Source: Variovorax sp. (GTDB taxonomy: Bacteria > Pseudomonadota > Gammaproteobacteria > Burkholderiales > Burkholderiaceae_C). From it: 64,000 nucleotides of DNA. Under the pieces are notes generated by a model. The model searched no databases. It was not told where the DNA came from and saw only the letters and a list, made by a program, of their open reading frames with translations. The translations under genes were made by a program, and so were the position numbers. This document shows positions 62,977-64,000 of this stretch, one piece after another; positions within the stretch are counted from its first letter, which is position 1; the number at the start of each line of letters is the position of its first letter. The stretch spans positions 1 to 64,000 of the forward strand of contig JANXTS010000011.1 of the NCBI GenBank assembly GCA_025352265.1. Reading direction: 5' to 3'.

Positions 62977-63753
62977 TTGCAACAAACCCTGTCCTCGGAA
63001 GAAAGCGGTGAGCTGGTGCGCCTCTGGCAGCGCCGGCAAACGCTGTCTCCGGCCGAGATGGGCGAGATGTACCGCATCGTCGGCGGCGCGCTCAAGGCCT
63101 GCAATCCCCCCGAGATCCACGTGCTGGGCGAGGGGCTGCAAGAGCTGGTGGCGCAGTTCATCTACGTCAAAGTGCTGCGGCTCGCCATCGACCCGGACGA
63201 ATCGGACGACAACGGCTTGCGCGACCGCGCCGGCCACAGTGCGCCGTCGAGCGCCTTCGCGCTGTGCGCGTACTTCAGGCGTTACCTGATCGACTGCACG
63301 CGCGCGAGCGCATTCAAGCGCAAGCTCTCCATCGGCGACGAAGTGACCGAGAGGCAGCTCGATGCGCAGCTGGGTGCGCATGAAGAAGGCGACAGTGGCG
63401 GTGATGCCGGCTTGGCCGAACACGGTCTCAGCGCCGCGAAAGTGCAAACGGCCGCGCGCACGTTGATCGCCGGCCTGCCCGAGCCCGAACGCATCCTGCT
63501 GTGCGAAGGCTTCGGCCGCGAAGCCGAAGGCGGCTTATCGGGCGTGGCGTCGCGCCACGCCATCGCGTCGTACCACTACCGCGCCGGCCGGCTCGGACTG
63601 GTGCACAAGCGCGAAGGGCTGCCCGCCGACTACGCCCGCACCACGCTGGGCCAGTGGCTCACCGGCAAGCTGGGCATCGCCATCGACCCGGAAAACATCG
63701 GCGCGATCCTGCAGGTTTTCAAAATCCTCGGCGCTGAAGCGTCTTATGCCTGA
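62977..63753 (+). CDS. sigma-factor-like protein of the T6SS locus
   Basis: The 258-residue protein starts at TTG 62977 behind a GGAGG ribosome binding site about 7 bases upstream. Its layout resembles a small sigma70 factor: a region 2-like helix set (LQELVAQFIYVKVLRLA, then ALCAYFRRYLIDCTRASAFK) and a region 4-like helix-turn-helix (LIAGLPEPERILLCEGFGRE, then SRHAIASYHYRAGRLGL), separated by an acidic linker. Unusually it continues with ~45 extra residues (GQWLTGKLGIAIDPENIGAI). Similarity is judged by eye from pattern only. If real, it could direct transcription of the secretion operon or effectors. The next gene frame overlaps its stop. Confidence 0.55.
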   Translation: MQQTLSSEESGELVRLWQRRQTLSPAEMGEMYRIVGGALKACNPPEIHVLGEGLQELVAQFIYVKVLRLAIDPDESDDNGLRDRAGHSAPSSAFALCAYFRRYLIDCTRASAFKRKLSIGDEVTERQLDAQLGAHEEGDSGGDAGLAEHGLSAAKVQTAARTLIAGLPEPERILLCEGFGREAEGGLSGVASRHAIASYHYRAGRLGLVHKREGLPADYARTTLGQWLTGKLGIAIDPENIGAILQVFKILGAEASYA

Positions 63754-63781
63754 AGCCATACCCATTCAGGAAGAGATGACC

Positions 63782-64000
63782 ATGCCGAACCCCCTCCACG
63801 ATCTCTGGCCGCCGCTGAGCCTGATCCGCAACGCCCTCGCGCAGGACGATTCGGCCCGCGCTTTGCCGAACAGCAAGACGGCGACCTCGTCGCAGGTCAT
63901 CGCTATGCCCGGCGCTTCGAATTCATTCACCGAGCCATCGACGGTGGCCGAAGACGCACTGACCCGGCGCGATGCCGACCTGCTGCTGCCCCTGACGGAA
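63782..64000 (+). CDS. unknown T6SS-locus gene, 3' end cut by window
   Basis: The frame is open from ATG 63746 to the end of the window. ATG 63782, preceded by AGGAAGAG six bases away, is the best start and gives MPNPLHDLWPPLSLIRNALA at the N-terminus. The visible 73 residues are mostly polar (Ala, Ser, Thr, Asp) with no motif. It is the next gene in the operon after the sigma-like gene; its function cannot be judged from this fragment. Confidence 0.6.
   Translation, partial: MPNPLHDLWPPLSLIRNALAQDDSARALPNSKTATSSQVIAMPGASNSFTEPSTVAEDALTRRDADLLLPLTE

Noticed and set aside
60493..63447. 984-codon open frame on the minus strand across ppkA, mltA and the sigma-like gene
   Set aside because: No domain pattern, extreme Arg/His/Ala content, and it overlaps three well-supported plus-strand genes.
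1..64000. CRISPR arrays, rRNA, tRNA, transposases and prophage genes
   Set aside because: None was recognised by eye anywhere in the window; a dedicated tRNA and covariance-model scan would settle small RNAs.

Overview
The window looks like a chromosomal stretch from a high-GC betaproteobacterium of the order Burkholderiales, most likely Comamonadaceae (Variovorax-like). This is inferred from the Bug/TctC binding protein, the ThiL-PgpA-PncC and ApaG-Rpe housekeeping genes, the many hybrid kinases and the type VI secretion genes. No rRNA, tRNA, CRISPR array, transposase or phage gene was recognised.

Layout. 1-5.6 kb: the end of a YecA/UPF0149 gene, then a large lone SIR2-domain gene that looks like an antiphage effector and is poorer in GC than its surroundings, then small GNAT and NTF2-like genes. 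5.6-11.8 kb: pncC, pgpA and thiL, split by a catabolic block (flavin monooxygenase, Bug binding protein, divergent LysR regulator) and a decayed TMEM175 fragment. 11.8-16.8 kb: YbdK-type ligase, antiporter, apaG, divergent rpe, a disordered protein and an aspartoacylase-like hydrolase. 16.8-20.8 kb: a broken Ku gene, a transglutaminase-like protein, an unlisted 48-residue membrane protein and a catalase HPII. 20.8-30 kb: a kinase/CheY/CheY operon, an AraC-type response regulator joined to a 7TM-DISM kinase interrupted by an in-frame stop, and two paralogous unknown proteins flanking this module.

30-39.7 kb holds the most distinctive locus: a secreted TPR-CHAT (caspase-like) protease translationally coupled to a two-partner-secretion pore (TpsB), followed by a 1764-residue TpsA adhesin/exoprotein. 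A putative glycosyltransferase and a broken FkbM methyltransferase lie convergent to it. 40.4-47 kb carries two sensor units, each a periplasmic binding protein with a hybrid histidine kinase, but no DNA-binding partner. 47-49.3 kb has a small secreted protein, a metallo-beta-lactamase-fold hydrolase and a glutathione transferase.

49.3-52.4 kb is a patch of orphan small genes, mostly membrane proteins, punctuated by copies of a short dispersed repeat. From 52.4 kb to the end runs a tightly coupled type VI secretion operon: tssK, tssL (with OmpA domain), tssM, tagF, ppkA, an MltA-type transglycosylase, a sigma-factor-like gene and the start of another gene. Overlapping stop/start codons suggest coordinated translation of this module and of several others in the window.
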